Below the pieces are notes generated by a model that ran no database searches, was not told where the DNA came from, and saw only the letters and a program-made list of their open reading frames with translations. This document shows positions 34,681 through 48,420 of a stretch of DNA of 64,000 bases, in pieces. Every line of letters starts with the position of its first letter. Positions within the stretch are counted from its first letter, which is position 1. Source of the stretch: Antedon mediterranea (taxonomy: Eukaryota > Echinodermata > Crinoidea > Comatulida > Antedonidae); the NCBI RefSeq assembly GCF_964355755.1, contig NC_092679.1, positions 9,612,001 to 9,676,000 of the forward strand. Reading direction: 5' to 3'. Made by a program: the position numbers and the translations under genes.

Positions 34681-36440
34681 CGTCTCCAAATGCGATTTGA
34701 AGCTATTCTAAGCACTTTGGTGTTTTTATGTTAACAAGTTTTTTCGAAAATCACAAAATGGTCTAAAACGTCTCCAAATGCGATTTGAAGCTATTTTAAG
34801 CACTTTGGTGCTTTTGTGTAACCAAGTTTTTTCGAAAATCACGAAATGGTCTGAAACGTCTCCAAATGCGATTTGAAGCTATTCTAAGCACTTTGGTGTT
34901 TTTACGTTAACAAGTTTTTTCGAAATTCACAAAATGGTCTAAAACGTCTCCAAATGCGATTTGAAGCTATTCTGTACACTTTGATGTCTTTATGTTAACA
35001 AGTTTTTTCGAAAATCACAAAATGGTCTAAAACATCTACAAATGCGATTTGAAGCTATTCTGTACACTTTGATGTTTTTATGTTAACAAGTTTTTTCGAA
35101 AATCACAAAATGGTCTAAAACGTTTCCAAATGCGATTTGAAGCTATTCTGTACACTTTGATGTTTTGTGTGAAAATTTTCTGTCGAAATGCTCAAAATGG
35201 TCAAAAACGTTTTTAAATACGATATTAAGCTACTTTGTGCTCTTTGATGTTTTTGTGTGAAATGTTTTATCGAAATGCTCAAAATGGTCTAAAACGGTTT
35301 CTAATGTGATTTCAAGCACTTTGATGTTTTTGTGTAACCAAGTTTTTCGAAAATCACAAAATTGTCTAAAACGTCTCCAAATGCGATTTGAAGCTATTCT
35401 GTACACTTTGGTGTTTTTATGCTAACAAGTTTTTTCGAAAATCACAAAATGGTCTAAAACGTCTCCAAATGCGATTTAAAGCTATTTTAAGTACTTTTGT
35501 GTTTTTGTGTAACCAAGTTTTTTCGAAAATCACAAAAGGGTCTAAAATGTATGTAAATGCGATTTGAAGCTATTTAAAGCACTTTGGTGTTTTTAGGTTA
35601 ACAAGTTTTTTCGAAAATCACAAAATGGTCTAAAACGTCTACAAATGCGATTTGAAGCTATTCTAAGCACTTTTGTGTTTTTATGTTAACAAGTTTTTTC
35701 GAAAATCACAAACTGGTCTAAAACGTCTCTAAATGCGATTTGAAGCTTTTCTGTACACTTTGATGTTTTTATGTTAACAACTTTTTTCGAAAATCACAAA
35801 ATGGTCTAAAATGTCTCCAAATGCGATTTGAAGCTATTCTAAGCACTTTGGTGTTTTTATGGAAACAATTTTTTTCGAAAATCACAAAATGGTCTAAAAC
35901 GTCTCCAATAGCGATTTGAAGCTTTTCTGTACACTTTGGTGTTTTTATGTTAACAAGTTTTTTCGAAAATCACAAAATGGTCTAAAACGTCTCCAAATGC
36001 GATTTGAAGCTATTCTGTACACTTTGATGTTTTTATGTTAACAAGTTTTTTCGAAAATCACAAAATGGTCTAAAACGTCTACAAATGCGATTTGAAGCTA
36101 TTCTAAGCACTTTTGTGTTTTTATGTTAACAAGTTTTTTCGAAAATAACACAATGGTCTAAAACGTCTGCAAATGCGATTTGAAGCTATTCTTAGCACAT
36201 TGGTGTTTTTATTTAAACAAATTTTTTCGAAACTCACAAAATGGTCTAAAACGTCTCCAAATGCGATTTGAAGCTATTTTAAGCACTTTGGTGTTTTTGT
36301 GTTAACAAGTTTTTCGAAAAGCTCAAAATGGTCTAAAACGTCTCCAAATGCGATTTGAAGCTATTCTGTACACTTTGGTGTTTTTATGTTAACAAGTTTT
36401 TTCGAAAATCACAAAATGGTCTAAAACGTCTCCAAATGCG
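34571..36440 (+). repeat. 1.87-kb block, copy 1 (offset 4084)
   Basis: This matches 38655-40524 at offset 4084. Shared rare variants include ggtctgaaacg (near 34850 and 38934), gatgtctttatg (34983 and 39067), aacatctacaaatg, tatgctaac, ttaagtacttttg, gtatgtaaatgcg, cacaaactgg and aacacaatgg. Visible differences are few and clustered near 36040/40090 (ctttacac, gtctactaatg and gtttttttg in copy 2). Confidence 0.88.
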
Positions 36441-37179
36441 ATTTTAAGCTATTCTAAGCACTTTGGTGTTTTTATGTTAACAAGTTTTTTTGAAAATCAC
36501 AAAATGGTCTAAAACGTCTCTAAATGCGATTTGAAGCTTTTCTGTACACTTTGATGTTTTTATGTTAACAACTTTTTTCGAAAATCACAAAATGGTCTAA
36601 AATGTCTCCAAATGCGAATTGAAGCTATTCTAAGCACTTTGGTGTTTTTATGGAAACAATTTTTTTCGAAAATCACAAAATGGTCTAAAACGTCTCCAAT
36701 AGCGATTTGAAGCTTTTCTGTACACTTTGGTGTTTTTATGTTAACAAGTTTTTTCGAAAATCACAAAATGGTCTAAAACGTCTCCAAATGCTATTTGAAG
36801 CTATTCTGTACACTTTGATGTTTTTATGTTAACAAGTTTTTTCGAAAATCACAAAATGGTCTAAAACGTCTACAAATGCGATTTGAAGCTATTTAAAGCA
36901 CTTTGGTGTTTTTAGGTTAACAAGTTTTTTCGAAAATCACAAAATGGTCTAAAACTTTTCCAAATGCGATTTGAAGCTATTCTGTACACTTTGATGTTTT
37001 GTGTGAAAATTTTCTGTCGAAATGCTCAAAATGGTCAAAAACGTTTTTAAATACGATATTAAGCTACTTTGTGCTCTTTGATGTTTTTGTCTGAAATGTT
37101 TTATCGAAATGCTCAAAATGGTCTAAAACGGTTTCTAATGTGATTTCAAGCACTTTGATGTTTTTGTGTAACCAAGTTT

Positions 37180-38770
37180 TTCGAAAAACACAAAATTGTC
37201 TAAAACGTCTCCAAATGCGATTTGAAGCTATTCTGTACACTTTGATGTTTTTATGTTAACCAGTTTTTCGAAAATCACAAAATGGTCTAAAACGTCTCCA
37301 AATGCGATTTTAAGCTATTCTAAGCACTTTGGTGTTTTTATGTTAACAAGTTTTTTTTAAAATCACAAAATGGTCTAAAACGTCTCTAAATGCGATTTGA
37401 AGCTTTTCTGTACACTTTGATGTTTTTATGTTAAAAACTTTTTCCGAAAATCACAAAATGGTCTAAAATGTCTCCAAATGCGATTTGAAGCTATTCTAAG
37501 CACTTTGGTGTTTTTATGGAAACAATTTTTTTCGAAAATCACAAAATGGTCTAAAACGTCTCCAATAGCGATTTGAAGCTTTTCTTTACACTTTGGTGTT
37601 TTTATGTTAACAAGTTTTTTCGAAAATCACAAAATGGTCTAAAACGTCTCCAAATGCGATTTTAAGCTATTCTAAGCACTTTTGTGTTTTTATGTTAGAA
37701 AGTTTTTTCGAAAATCACGAAATGGTCTAAAACGTCTCTAAATGCGATTTGAAGCTATTCTGTACACTTTGGTGTTTTTATGTTAACAAGTTTTTTCGAA
37801 AATCACAAAATGGTCTAAAACGTCTCCAAATGCGATTTCAAGCTATTCTGTACACTTTGCTGTTTTGTGTGAAAAATGTTTGTCGAAATCCTCAAAATGG
37901 TCAAAAACGTTTTTAAATACGATATTAAGCTATTTTGTGCTCTTTGATGTTTTTGTGTGAAAAGTTTTATCGAAATGCTCAAGATGGTCTAAAACGGTTT
38001 CTAATGTGATTTTAAGCACTTTGATGTTTTTGTGGAACCAAGTTTTTTCGAAAATCACAAAATGGTCTAAAACGTCTCCAAATGTGATTTGAAGCTATTC
38101 TAAGCACTTTGGTGTTTTTATGTTAACAGTTTTTTCGAAAATCACAAAATGGTCTAAAACGTCTCCAAATGCGATTTGAAGCTATTCTGTACACTTTGAT
38201 GTTTTTATGGTAACAAGTTTTTTAGAAAATCACAAAATGGTCTAAAACATCTCCAAATGCGATTTAAAGCTATTTTAAGCACTTTTGTGTTTTTGTGTAA
38301 CCAAGTTTTTTCGAAAATCACAAAAGGGTCTAAAATGTCTCTAAATGCGATTTGAAGCTACTCTAAGCACTTTGGTGTTTTTATGTTAACAAGTTTTTTC
38401 GAAAATCACAAAATGGTCTAAAATGTCTCCAAATGCGATTTGAAGCTATTCTGTACACTTTGCTGTTTTGTGTGAAAAATGTTTGTCGAAATCCTCAAAA
38501 TGGTCAAAAACGTTTTTAAATACGATATTAAGCTATTTTGTGCTCTTTGATGTTTTTGTGTGAAAAGTTTTATCGAAATACTCCAAAATGGTCTAAAACG
38601 GTTTCTAATGTGATTTTAAGCACTTTGATGTTTTTGTGTAACCAAGTTTTTTCGAAAATCACAAAATGGTCTAAAATGTCTCCAAATGCGATTTGAAGCT
38701 ATTCTAAGCACTTTGGTGTTTTTATGGAAACAATTTTTTTCGAAAATCACAAAATGGTCTAAAACGTCTC
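37180..38770 (+). repeat. 1.6-kb block, copy 1 (offset 6239)
   Basis: This matches 43419-45009 at offset 6239 (37562/43801 and 38581/44820). Diagnostic shared units are the ctttacac monomer, gcgatttcaagc, two gctgttttgtgtgaaaaatg units, and atactccaaaatgg. A shorter third version at about 58515-59080 has gcgatttcaatc and atacttcaaaatgg and lacks the middle part. Copy 1 differs near 38029 (tgtggaaccaag against tatgttaacaag) and has gttttttttaaaatc near 37351. Confidence 0.8.
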
Positions 38771-40524
38771 CAAATGCGATTTGAAGCTATTCTAAGCACT
38801 TTGGTGTTTTTATGTTAACAAGTTTTTTCGAAAATCACAAAATGGTCTAAAACGTCTCCAAATGCGATTTGAAGCTATTTTAAGCACTTTGGTGCTTTTG
38901 TGTAACCAAGTTTTTTCGAAAATCACGAAATGGTCTGAAACGTCTCCAAATGCGATTTGAAGCTATTCTAAGCACTTTGGTGTTTTTACGTTAACAAGTT
39001 TTTTCGAAATTCACAAAATGGTCTAAAACGTCTCCAAATGCGATTTGAAGCTATTCTGTACACTTTGATGTCTTTATGTTAACAAGTTTTTTCGAAAATC
39101 ACAAAATGGTCTAAAACATCTACAAATGCGATTTGAAGCTATTCTGTACACTTTGATGTTTTTATGTTAACAAGTTTTTTCGAAAATCACAAAATGGTCT
39201 AAAACGTTTCCAAATGCGATTTGAAGCTATTCTGTACACTTTGATGTTTTGTGTGAAAATTTTCTGTCGAAATGCTCAAAATGGTCAAAAACGTTTTTAA
39301 ATACGATATTAAGCTACTTTGTGCTCTTTGATGTTTTTGTGTGAAATGTTTTATCGAAATGCTCAAAATGGTCTAAAACGGTTTCTAATGTGATTTCAAG
39401 CACTTTGATGTTTTTGTGTAACCAAGTTTTTCGAAAATCACAAAATTGTCTAAAACGTCTCCAAATGCGATTTGAAGCTATTCTGTACACTTTGGTGTTT
39501 TTATGCTAACAAGTTTTTTCGAAAATCACAAAATGGTCTAAAACGTCTCCAAATGCGATTTAAAGCTATTTTAAGTACTTTTGTGTTTTTGTGTAACCAA
39601 GTTTTTTCGAAAATCACAAAAGGGTCTAAAATGTATGTAAATGCGATTTGAAGCTATTTAAAGCACTTTGGTGTTTTTAGGTTAACAAGTTTTTTCGAAA
39701 ATCACAAAATGGTCTAAAACGTCTACAAATGCGATTTGAAGCTATTCTAAGCACTTTTGTGTTTTTATGTTAACAAGTTTTTTCGAAAATCACAAACTGG
39801 TCTAAAACGTCTCTAAATGCGATTTGAAGCTTTTCTGTACACTTTGATGTTTTTATGTTAACAACTTTTTTCGAAAATCACAAAATGGTCTAAAATGTCT
39901 CCAAATGCGATTTGAAGCTATTCTAAGCACTTTGGTGTTTTTATGGAAACAATTTTTTTCGAAAATCACAAAATGGTCTAAAACGTCTCCAATAGCGATT
40001 TGAAGCTTTTCTGTACACTTTGGTGTTTTTATGTTAACAAGTTTTTTTGAAAATCACAAAATGGTCTAAAACGTCTACAAATGCGATTTGAAGCTATTCT
40101 TTACACTTTGATGTTTTTATGTTAACAAGTTTTTTCGAAAATCACAAAATGGTCTAAAACGTCTACTAATGCGATTTGAAGCTATTCTAAGCACTTTTGT
40201 GTTTTTATGTTAACAAGTTTTTTCGAAAATAACACAATGGTCTAAAACGTCTGCAAATGCGATTTGAAGCTATTCTTAGCACATTGGTGTTTTTATTTAA
40301 ACAAATTTTTTCGAAACTCACAAAATGGTCTAAAACGTCTCCAAATGCGATTTGAAGCTATTTTAAGCACTTTGGTGTTTTTGTGTTAACAAGTTTTTCG
40401 AAAAGCTCAAAATGGTCTAAAACGTCTCCAAATGCGATTTGAAGCTATTCTGTACACTTTGGTGTTTTTATGTTAACAAGTTTTTTCGAAAATCACAAAA
40501 TGGTCTAAAACGTCTCCAAATGCG
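38655..40524 (+). repeat. 1.87-kb block, copy 2 (offset 4084)
   Basis: This is the partner of 34571-36440, described there. It ends where copy 1 continues with gcgattttaagc and this copy continues with gcgatttgaagc into a B-C-D cassette. Confidence 0.85.
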
Positions 40525-41464
40525 ATTTGAAGCTATTCTGTACACTTTGATGTTTTGTGTGAAAATTTTCTGTCGAAATGCTCAAAATGGTCAAAAACGT
40601 TTTTAAATACGATATTAAGCTACTTTGTGCTCTTTGATGTTTTTGTGTGAAATGTTTTATCGAAATGCTCAAAATGGTCTAAAACGGTTTCTAATGTGAT
40701 TTCAAGCACTTTGATGTTTTTGTGTAACCAAGTTTTTCGAAAATCACAAAATTGTCTAAAACGTCTCCAAATGCGATTTGAAGCTATTCTGTACACTTTG
40801 ATGTTTTTATGTTAACAAGTTTTTCGAAAATCACAAAATGGTCTAAAACGTCTCCAAATGCGATTTTAAGCTATTCTAAGCACTTTGGTGTTTTTATGTT
40901 GACAAGTTTTTTTGAAAATCACAAAATGGTCTAAAACGTCTCTAAATGCGATTTGAAGCTTTTCTGTACACTTTGATGTTTTTATGTTAACAACTTTTTT
41001 CGAAAATCACAAAATGGTCTAAAATGTCTCGAAATGCGATTTGAAGCTATTCTAAGCACTTTGGTGTTTTTATGTTAACAAGTTTTTTCGAAAATCACAA
41101 AATGGTCTAGAACATCTCCAAAAGCGATTTGAAGCTATTTTAGGCACTTTGGTGCTTTTGTGTAACCAAGTTTTTTCGAAAATCACGAAATGGTCTAAAA
41201 CGTCTCCAAATGCCATTTGAAGCTATTCTAAGCACTTTGGTGTTTTTACGTTAACAAGTTTTTTCGAAAATCACAAAATGGTCTAAAACGTCTCCAAATG
41301 CGATTTGAAGCTATTCTAAGCACTTTGGTGTTTTTATGTTAACAAGTTTTTTCGAAAATCACAAAATGGTCTAAAACGTCTCCAAATGCGATTTGAAGCT
41401 ATTCTGTACACTTTGATGTTTTTATGTTAACAAGTTTTTTCGAAAATCACAAAATGGTCTAAAA

Positions 41465-43795
41465 CGTCTACAAATGCGATTTGAAGCTAATCTGTACACT
41501 TTGATGTTTTTATGTTAACAAGTTTTTTCGAAAATCACAAAATGGTCTAAAACGTTTCCAAATGCGATTTGAAGCTATTCTGTACACTTTGATGTTTTGT
41601 GTGAAAATTTTCTGTCGAAATGCTCAAAATGGTCAAAAACGTTTTTAAATACGATATTAAGCTACTTTGTGCTCTTTGATGTTTTTTGTGAAATGTTTTA
41701 TCGAAATGCTCAAAATGGTCTAAAACGGTTTCTAATGTGATTTCAAGCACTTTGATGTTTTTGTGTAACCAAGTTTTTCGAAAATCACAAAATTGTCTAA
41801 AACGTCTCCAAATGCGATTTGAAGCTTTTCTGTACACTTTGATGTTTTTATGTTAACAAGTTTTTCGAAAATCACAAAATGGTCTAAAACGTCTCCAAAT
41901 GCGATTTTAAGCTATTCTAAGCACTTTGGTGTTTTTATGTTAACAAGTTTTTTTGAAAATCTCAAAATGGTCTAAAACGTCTCTAAATGCGATTTGAAGC
42001 TTTTCTGTACACTTTGATGTTTTTATGTTAACAACTTTTTTCGAAAATTACAAAATGGTCTAAAATGTCTCCAAATGCGATTTGAAGCTATTCTAAGCAC
42101 TTTGGTGTTTTTATGGAAACAATTTTTTTCGAAAATCACAAAATGGTCTAAAACGTCTCCAATAGCGATTTGAAGCTTTTCTGTACACTTTGGTGTTTTT
42201 ATGTTAACAAGTTTTTTCGAAAATCACAAAATGGTCTAAAACGTTTCCAAATGCGATTTGAAGCTATTCTGTACACTTTGATGTTTTGTGTGAAAATTTT
42301 CTGTCGAAATGCTCAAAATGGTCATAAACGTTTTTAAATACGATATTAAGCTACTTTGTGCTCTTTGATGTTTTTGTGTGAAAAGTTTTATCGAAATGCT
42401 CAAAATGGTCTAAAACGGTTTCTAATGTGATTTCAAGCACTTTGATGTTTTTGTGTAACCAAGTTTTTCGAAAATCACAAAATTGTCTTAAACGTCTCCA
42501 AATGCGATTTGAAGCTATTCTGTACACTTTGATGTTTTTATGTTAACAAGTTTTTTCGAAAATCACAAAAGAGTCTAAAATATCTCGAAATGCGATTTGA
42601 AGCTATTCTAAGCACTTTGGTGTTTTTATGTTAACAAGTTTTTTCGAAATCACAAAATGGTCTAAAATGTCTCCAAATGCGATTTGAAGCTAATCTTAGC
42701 ACATTGGTGTTTTTATGTTAACAAGTTTTTTCGAAAATCACAAAATGGTCTAAAACGACTCCAAATGCGATTTGAAGCTATTTTGTATACTTTTGTGTTT
42801 TTATGTTAACAAGTTTTTTCGAAAATCACAAAATGGTCTAAAACGTCTCCAATAGCGATTTGAAGCTTTTCTGTACACTTTGGTGTTTTTATGTTAACAA
42901 ATTTTTTCGAAAATCACAAAATGGTCTAAAACGTCTCCAAATGCCATTTGAAGCTATTCTGTACACTTTGATGTTTTTATGTTAACAAGTTTTTTCGAAA
43001 ATCACAAAATGGTCTAAAACGTTTCCAAATGCGATTTGAAGCTATTCTGTACACTTTGATGTTTTGTGTGAACATTTTCTGTCGAAATGCTCAAAATGGT
43101 CAAAAACGTTTTTAAATACGATATTAAGCTACTTTGTGCTCTTTGATGTTTTTGTGTGAAATGTTTTATCGAAATGCTCAAAATGGTCTAAAACGGTTTC
43201 TAATGTGATTTCAAGCACTTTGATGTTTTTGTATAACCAAGTTTTTCGAAAATCACAAAATTGTCTAAAACGTCTCCAAATGCGATTTTAAGCTATTCTG
43301 TACACTTTGATGTTTTTGGGTTAACAAGTTTTTCGAAAATCACAAAATGGTCTAAAACGTCTCCAAATGCGATTTGAAGCTATTCTAAGCACTTTGGTGT
43401 TTTTATGTTAACAAGTTTTTCGAAAATCACAAAATTGTCTAAAACGTCTCCAAATGCGATTTGAAGCTATTCTGTACACTTTGATGTTTTTATGTTAACA
43501 AGTTTTTCGAAAATCACAAAATGGTCTAAAACGTCTCCAAATGCGATTTTAAGCTATTCTAAGCACTTTGGTGTTTTTATGTTAACAAGTTTTTTTGAAA
43601 ATCACAAAATGGTCTAAAACGTCTCTAAATGCGATTTGAAGCTTTTCTGTACACTTTGATGTTTTTATGTTAACAACTTTTTTCGAAAATCACAAAATGG
43701 TCTAAAATGTCTCCAAATGCGATTTGAAGCTATTCTAAGCACTTTGGTGTTTTTATGGAAACAATTTTTTTCGAAAATCACAAAATGGTCTAAAA
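41465..43795 (+). repeat. ~2-kb block, copy 2 (offset 9115)
   Basis: This is the partner of 32350-34680. Its cassette at 41547-41837 has a one-base-shorter linker (gatgttttttgtgaaatg near 41678) shared with 51154-51444, where an identical 96-codon minus-strand frame results. The frame is a by-product of the repeat, not a gene. Confidence 0.85.
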
Positions 43796-45009
43796 CGTCT
43801 CCAATAGCGATTTGAAGCTTTTCTTTACACTTTGGTGTTTTTATGTTAACAAGTTTTTTCGAAAATCACAAAATGGTCTAAAACGTCTCCAAATGCGATT
43901 TTAAGCTATTCTAAGCACTTTTGTGTTTTTATGTTAACAAGTTTTTTCGAAAATCACAAAATGGTCTAAAACGTCTCTAAATGCGATTTGAAGCTATTCT
44001 GTACACTTTGGTGTTTTTATGTTAACAAGTTTTTTCGAAAATCACAAAATGGTCTAAAACGTCTCCAAATGCGATTTCAAGCTATTCTGTACACTTTGCT
44101 GTTTTGTGTGAAAAATGTTTGTCGAAATCCTCAAAATGGTCAAAAACGTTTTTAAATACGATATTAAGCTATTTTGTGCTCTTTGATGTTTTTGTGTGAA
44201 AAGTTTTATCGAAATGCTCAAAATGGTCTAAAACGGTTTCTAATGTGATTTTAAGCACTTTGATGTTTTTATGTTAACAAGTTTTTTCGAAAATCACAAA
44301 ATGGTCTAAAACGTCTACAAATGCGATTTGAAGCTATTCTAAGCACTTTGGTGTTTTTATGTTAACAGTTTTTTCGAAAATCACAAAATGGTCTAAAACG
44401 TCTCCAAATGCGATTTGAAGCTATTCTGTACACTTTGATGTTTTTATGGTAACAAGTTTTTTAGAAAATCACAAAATGGTCTAAAACATCTCCAAATGCG
44501 ATTTAAAGCTATTTTAAGCACTTTTGTGTTTTTGTGTAACCAAGTTTTTTCGAAAATCACAAAAGGGTCTAAAATGTCTCTAAATGCGATTTGAAGCTAC
44601 TCTAAGCACTTTGGTGTTTTTATGTTAACAAGTTTTTTCGAAAATCACAAAATGGTCTAAAATGTCTCCAAATGCGATTTGAAGCTATTCTGTACACTTT
44701 GCTGTTTTGTGTGAAAAATGTTTGTTGAAATCCTCAAAATGGTCAAAAACGTTTTTAAATACGATATTAAGCTATTTTGTGCTCTTTGATGTTTTTGTGT
44801 GAAAAGTTTTATCGAAATACTCCAAAATGGTCTAAAACGGTTTCTAATGTGATTTTAAGCACTTTGATGTTTTTGTGTAACCAAGTTTTTTCGAAAATCA
44901 CAAAATGGTCTAAAATGTCTCCAAATGTGATTTGAAGCTATTCTAAGCACTTTGGTGTTTTTATGGAAACAATTTTTTTCGAAAATCACAAAATGGTCTA
45001 AAACGTCTC
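43419..45009 (+). repeat. 1.6-kb block, copy 2 (offset 6239)
   Basis: This is the partner of 37180-38770. It overlaps the end of the 9115-offset block, so 41.5-45.0 kb is a join of material related to 32.4-34.7 kb followed by material related to 37.2-38.8 kb. This implies that the intervening 34.7-37.2 kb was lost here or inserted there. Confidence 0.8.
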
Positions 45010-45044
45010 CAATAGCGATTTGAAGCTTTTCTGTACACTTTGGT

Positions 45045-48000
45045 GTTTTTATGTTAACAAGTTTTTTAGAAAATCACAAAATGGTCTAAAATGTCTCGAA
45101 ATGCGATTTGAAGCTATTCTAAGCACTTTGGTGTTTTTATGTTAACAAGTTTTTTCGAAAATCACAAAATGGTCTAGAACGTCTCAAAAAGCGATTTGAA
45201 GCTATTTTAAGCACTTTGGTGCTTTTGTGTAACCAAGTTTTTTCGAAAATCACGAAATGGTCTAAAACGTCTCCAAATGCGATTTGAAGCTATTCTAAGC
45301 ACTTTGGTGTTTTTACGTTAACAAGTTTTTTCGAAAATCACAAAATGGTCTAAAACGTCTAGAAATGCGATTTGAAGCTATTCTGTACACTTTGATGTTT
45401 TTATGTTAAGTTTTTTCGAAAATCACAAAATGGTCTAAAACGTCTCCAAATGCGATTTGAAGCTATTTTAAGCACTTTGGTGTTTTTATCTTAACAAGTT
45501 TTTTCGAAAATCACAAAATGGTCTAAAACGTCTGTAAATGCGATTTGAAGCTATTCTAAGCACTTTGGTGTTTTTATGTTAACAAGTTTTTTCAAAAATC
45601 ACAAAACGGTCTAAAACGTCTCCAAATGCGATTTGAAGCTATTCTGTACACTTTGATGTTTTTATGTTAACAAGTTTTTTCAAAAATCACAAAATGGTCT
45701 AAAACGTTTCCAAATGCGATTTGAAGTTATTCTGTACACTTTGATGTTTTGTGTGAAAATTTTCTGTCGAAATGCTCAAAATGGTCAAAAACGTTTTTAA
45801 ATACGATATTAAGCTACTTTGTGCTCTTTGATGTTTTTGTGTGAAAAGTTTTATCGAAATGCTCAAAATGGTCTAAAACGGTTTCTAATGTGATTTCAAG
45901 CACTTTGATGTTTTTGTGTAACCAAGTTTTTCGAAAATCACAAAATTGTCTAAAACGTCTCCAAATGCGATTTGAAGCTATTCTGTACACTTTGATGTTT
46001 TTATGTTAACAAGTTTTTTCGAAAATCACAAAAGAGTCTAAAATATCTCGAAATGCGATTTGAAGCTATTCTAAGCACTTTGGTGTTTTTATGTTAACAA
46101 GTTTTTTCGAAATCACAAAATGGTCTAAAATGTCTCCAAATGCGATTTAAAGCTAATCTTAGCACATTGGTGTTTTTATGTTAACAAATTTTTTCGAAAA
46201 TCACAAAATGGTCTAAAACGACTCCAAATGCGATTTGAAGCTATTCTGTATACTTTGGTGTTTTTATGTTAACAAGTTTTTTCGAAAATCACAAAATGGT
46301 CTAAAACGTCTCCAAATGCGATTTGAAGCTATTCTAAGCACTTTGGTGTTTTTATGTTAACAAGTTTTTTCGAAAATCACAAAATGGTCTAAAACGTCTC
46401 CAAATGCGATTTGAAGCTATTCTGTACACTTTGATGTTTTTATGTTAAAAAGTTTTTTCGAAAATCACAAAATGGTCTAAAACGTTTCCAAATGCGATTT
46501 GAAGCTATTCTGTACACTTGGATGTTTTGTGTGAAAATTTTCTGTCGAAATGCTCAAAATGGTCATAAACGTTTTTAAATACGATATTAAGCTACTTTGT
46601 GCTCTTTGATGTTTTTGTGTGAAAAGTTTTATCGAAATGCTCAAAATGGTCTAAAACGGTTTCTAATGTGATTTCAAGCACTTTGATGTTTTTGTGTAAC
46701 CAAGTTTTTCGAAAATCACAAAATTGTCTAAAACGTCTCCAAATGCGATTTGAAGCTATTCTGTACACTTTGATGTTTTTATGTTAACAAGTTTTTTAGA
46801 AAATCACAAAATGGTCTAAAATGTCTCAAAATGCGATTTGAAGCTATTCTAAGCACTTTGGTGTTTTTATGTTAACAAGTTTTTTCGAAAATCACAAAAT
46901 GGTCTAGAACGTCTCAAAAAGCGATTTGAAGCTATTTTAAGCACTTTGGTGCTTTTGTGTAACCAAGTTTTTTCGAAAATCACGAAATGGTCTAAAACGT
47001 CTCCAAATGCCATTTGAAGCTATTCTAAGCACTTTGGTGTTTTTACGTTAACAAGTTTTTTCGAAAATCACAAAATGGTCTAAAACGTCTAGAAATGCGA
47101 TTTGAAGCTATTCTGTACACTTTGATGTTTTTATGTTAAGTTTTTTCGAAAATCACAAAATGGTCTAAAACGTCTCCAAATGCGATTTGAAGCTATTCTA
47201 AGCACTTTGGTGTTTTTATGTTAACAAGTTTTTTCAAAAATCACAAAACGGTCTAAAACGTCTCCAAATGCGATTTGAAGCTATTCTGTACACTTTGATG
47301 TTTTTATGTTAACAAGTTTTTTCAAAAATCGCAAAATGGTCTAAAACGTTTCCAAATGCGATTTGAAGTTATTCTGTACACTTTGATGTTTTGTGTGAAA
47401 ATTTTCTGTCGAAATGCTCAAAATGGTCAAAAACGTTTTTAAATACGATATTAAGCTACTTTGTGCTCTTTGATGTTTTTGTGTGAAAAGTTTTATCGAA
47501 ATGCTCAAAATGGTCTAAAACGGTTTCTAATGTGATTTCAAGCACTTTGATGTTTTTGTGTAACCAAGTTTTTCTAAAATCACAAAATTGTCTAAAACGT
47601 CTCCAAATGCGATTTGAAGCTATTCTGTACACTTTGATGTTTTTATGTTAACAAGTTTTTTCGAAAATCACAAAAGAGTCTAAAATATCTCGAAATGCGA
47701 TTTGAAGCTATTCTAAGCACTTTGGTGTTTTTATGTTAACAAGTTTTTTCGAAATCACAAAATGGTCTAAAATGTCTCCAAATGCGATTTGAAGCTAATC
47801 TTAGCACATTGGTGTTTTTATGTTAACAAGTTTTTTCGAAAATCACAAAATGGTCTAAAACGACTCCAAATGCGATTTGAAGCTATTCTGTATACTTTGG
47901 TGTTTTTATGTTAACAAGTTTTTTCGAAAATCACAAAATGGTCTAAAACGTCTCCAAATGCGATTTGAAGCTATTCTAAGCACTTTGGTGTTTTTATGTT

Positions 48001-48420
48001 AACAAGTTTTTTCGAAAATCACAAAATGGTCTAAAACGTCTCCAAATGCGATTTGAAGCTATTCTGTACACTTTGATGTTTTTATGTTAAAAAGTTTTTT
48101 CGAAAATCACAAAATGGTCTAAAACGTTTCCAAATGCGATTTGAAGCTATTCTGTACACTTTGATGTTTTGTGTGAACATTTTCTGTCGAAATGCTCAAA
48201 ATGGTCATAAACGTTTTTAAATACGATATTAAGCTACTTTGTGCTCTTTGATGTTTTTGTGTGAAAAGTTTTATCGAAATGCTCAAAATGGTCTAAAACG
48301 GTTTCTAATGTGATTTCAAGCACTTTGATGTTTTTGTATAACCAAGTTTTTCGAAAATCACAAAATTGTCTAAAACGTCTCCAAATGCGATTTGAAGCTA
48401 TTCTGTACACTTTGATGTTT
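45045..48420 (+). repeat. ~1.7-kb tandem duplication
   Basis: Copy 1 is about 45045-46774 and copy 2 about 46775-48420. The offset is 1730 at gtctcaaaaa (45181/46911) and at the short gttaag linker (45401/47131). It falls to 1642 at ttcaaaaatc (45591/47233) and stays there through tatgttaaaa (46441/48083). The 88-bp change is exactly one monomer, present in copy 1 and absent from copy 2. Shared rare variants include ggtctagaacg, gtctagaaatg, aaaacggtc and gaagttattc. Confidence 0.88.

Noticed and set aside
41547-41837. 96-codon minus-strand frame, identical to the one at 51154-51444
   Set aside because: It lies entirely inside B-C-D satellite units and is open only because a one-base-shorter linker changes the frame. 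The same peptide segments appear wherever the same monomers occur. There is no coding signature.
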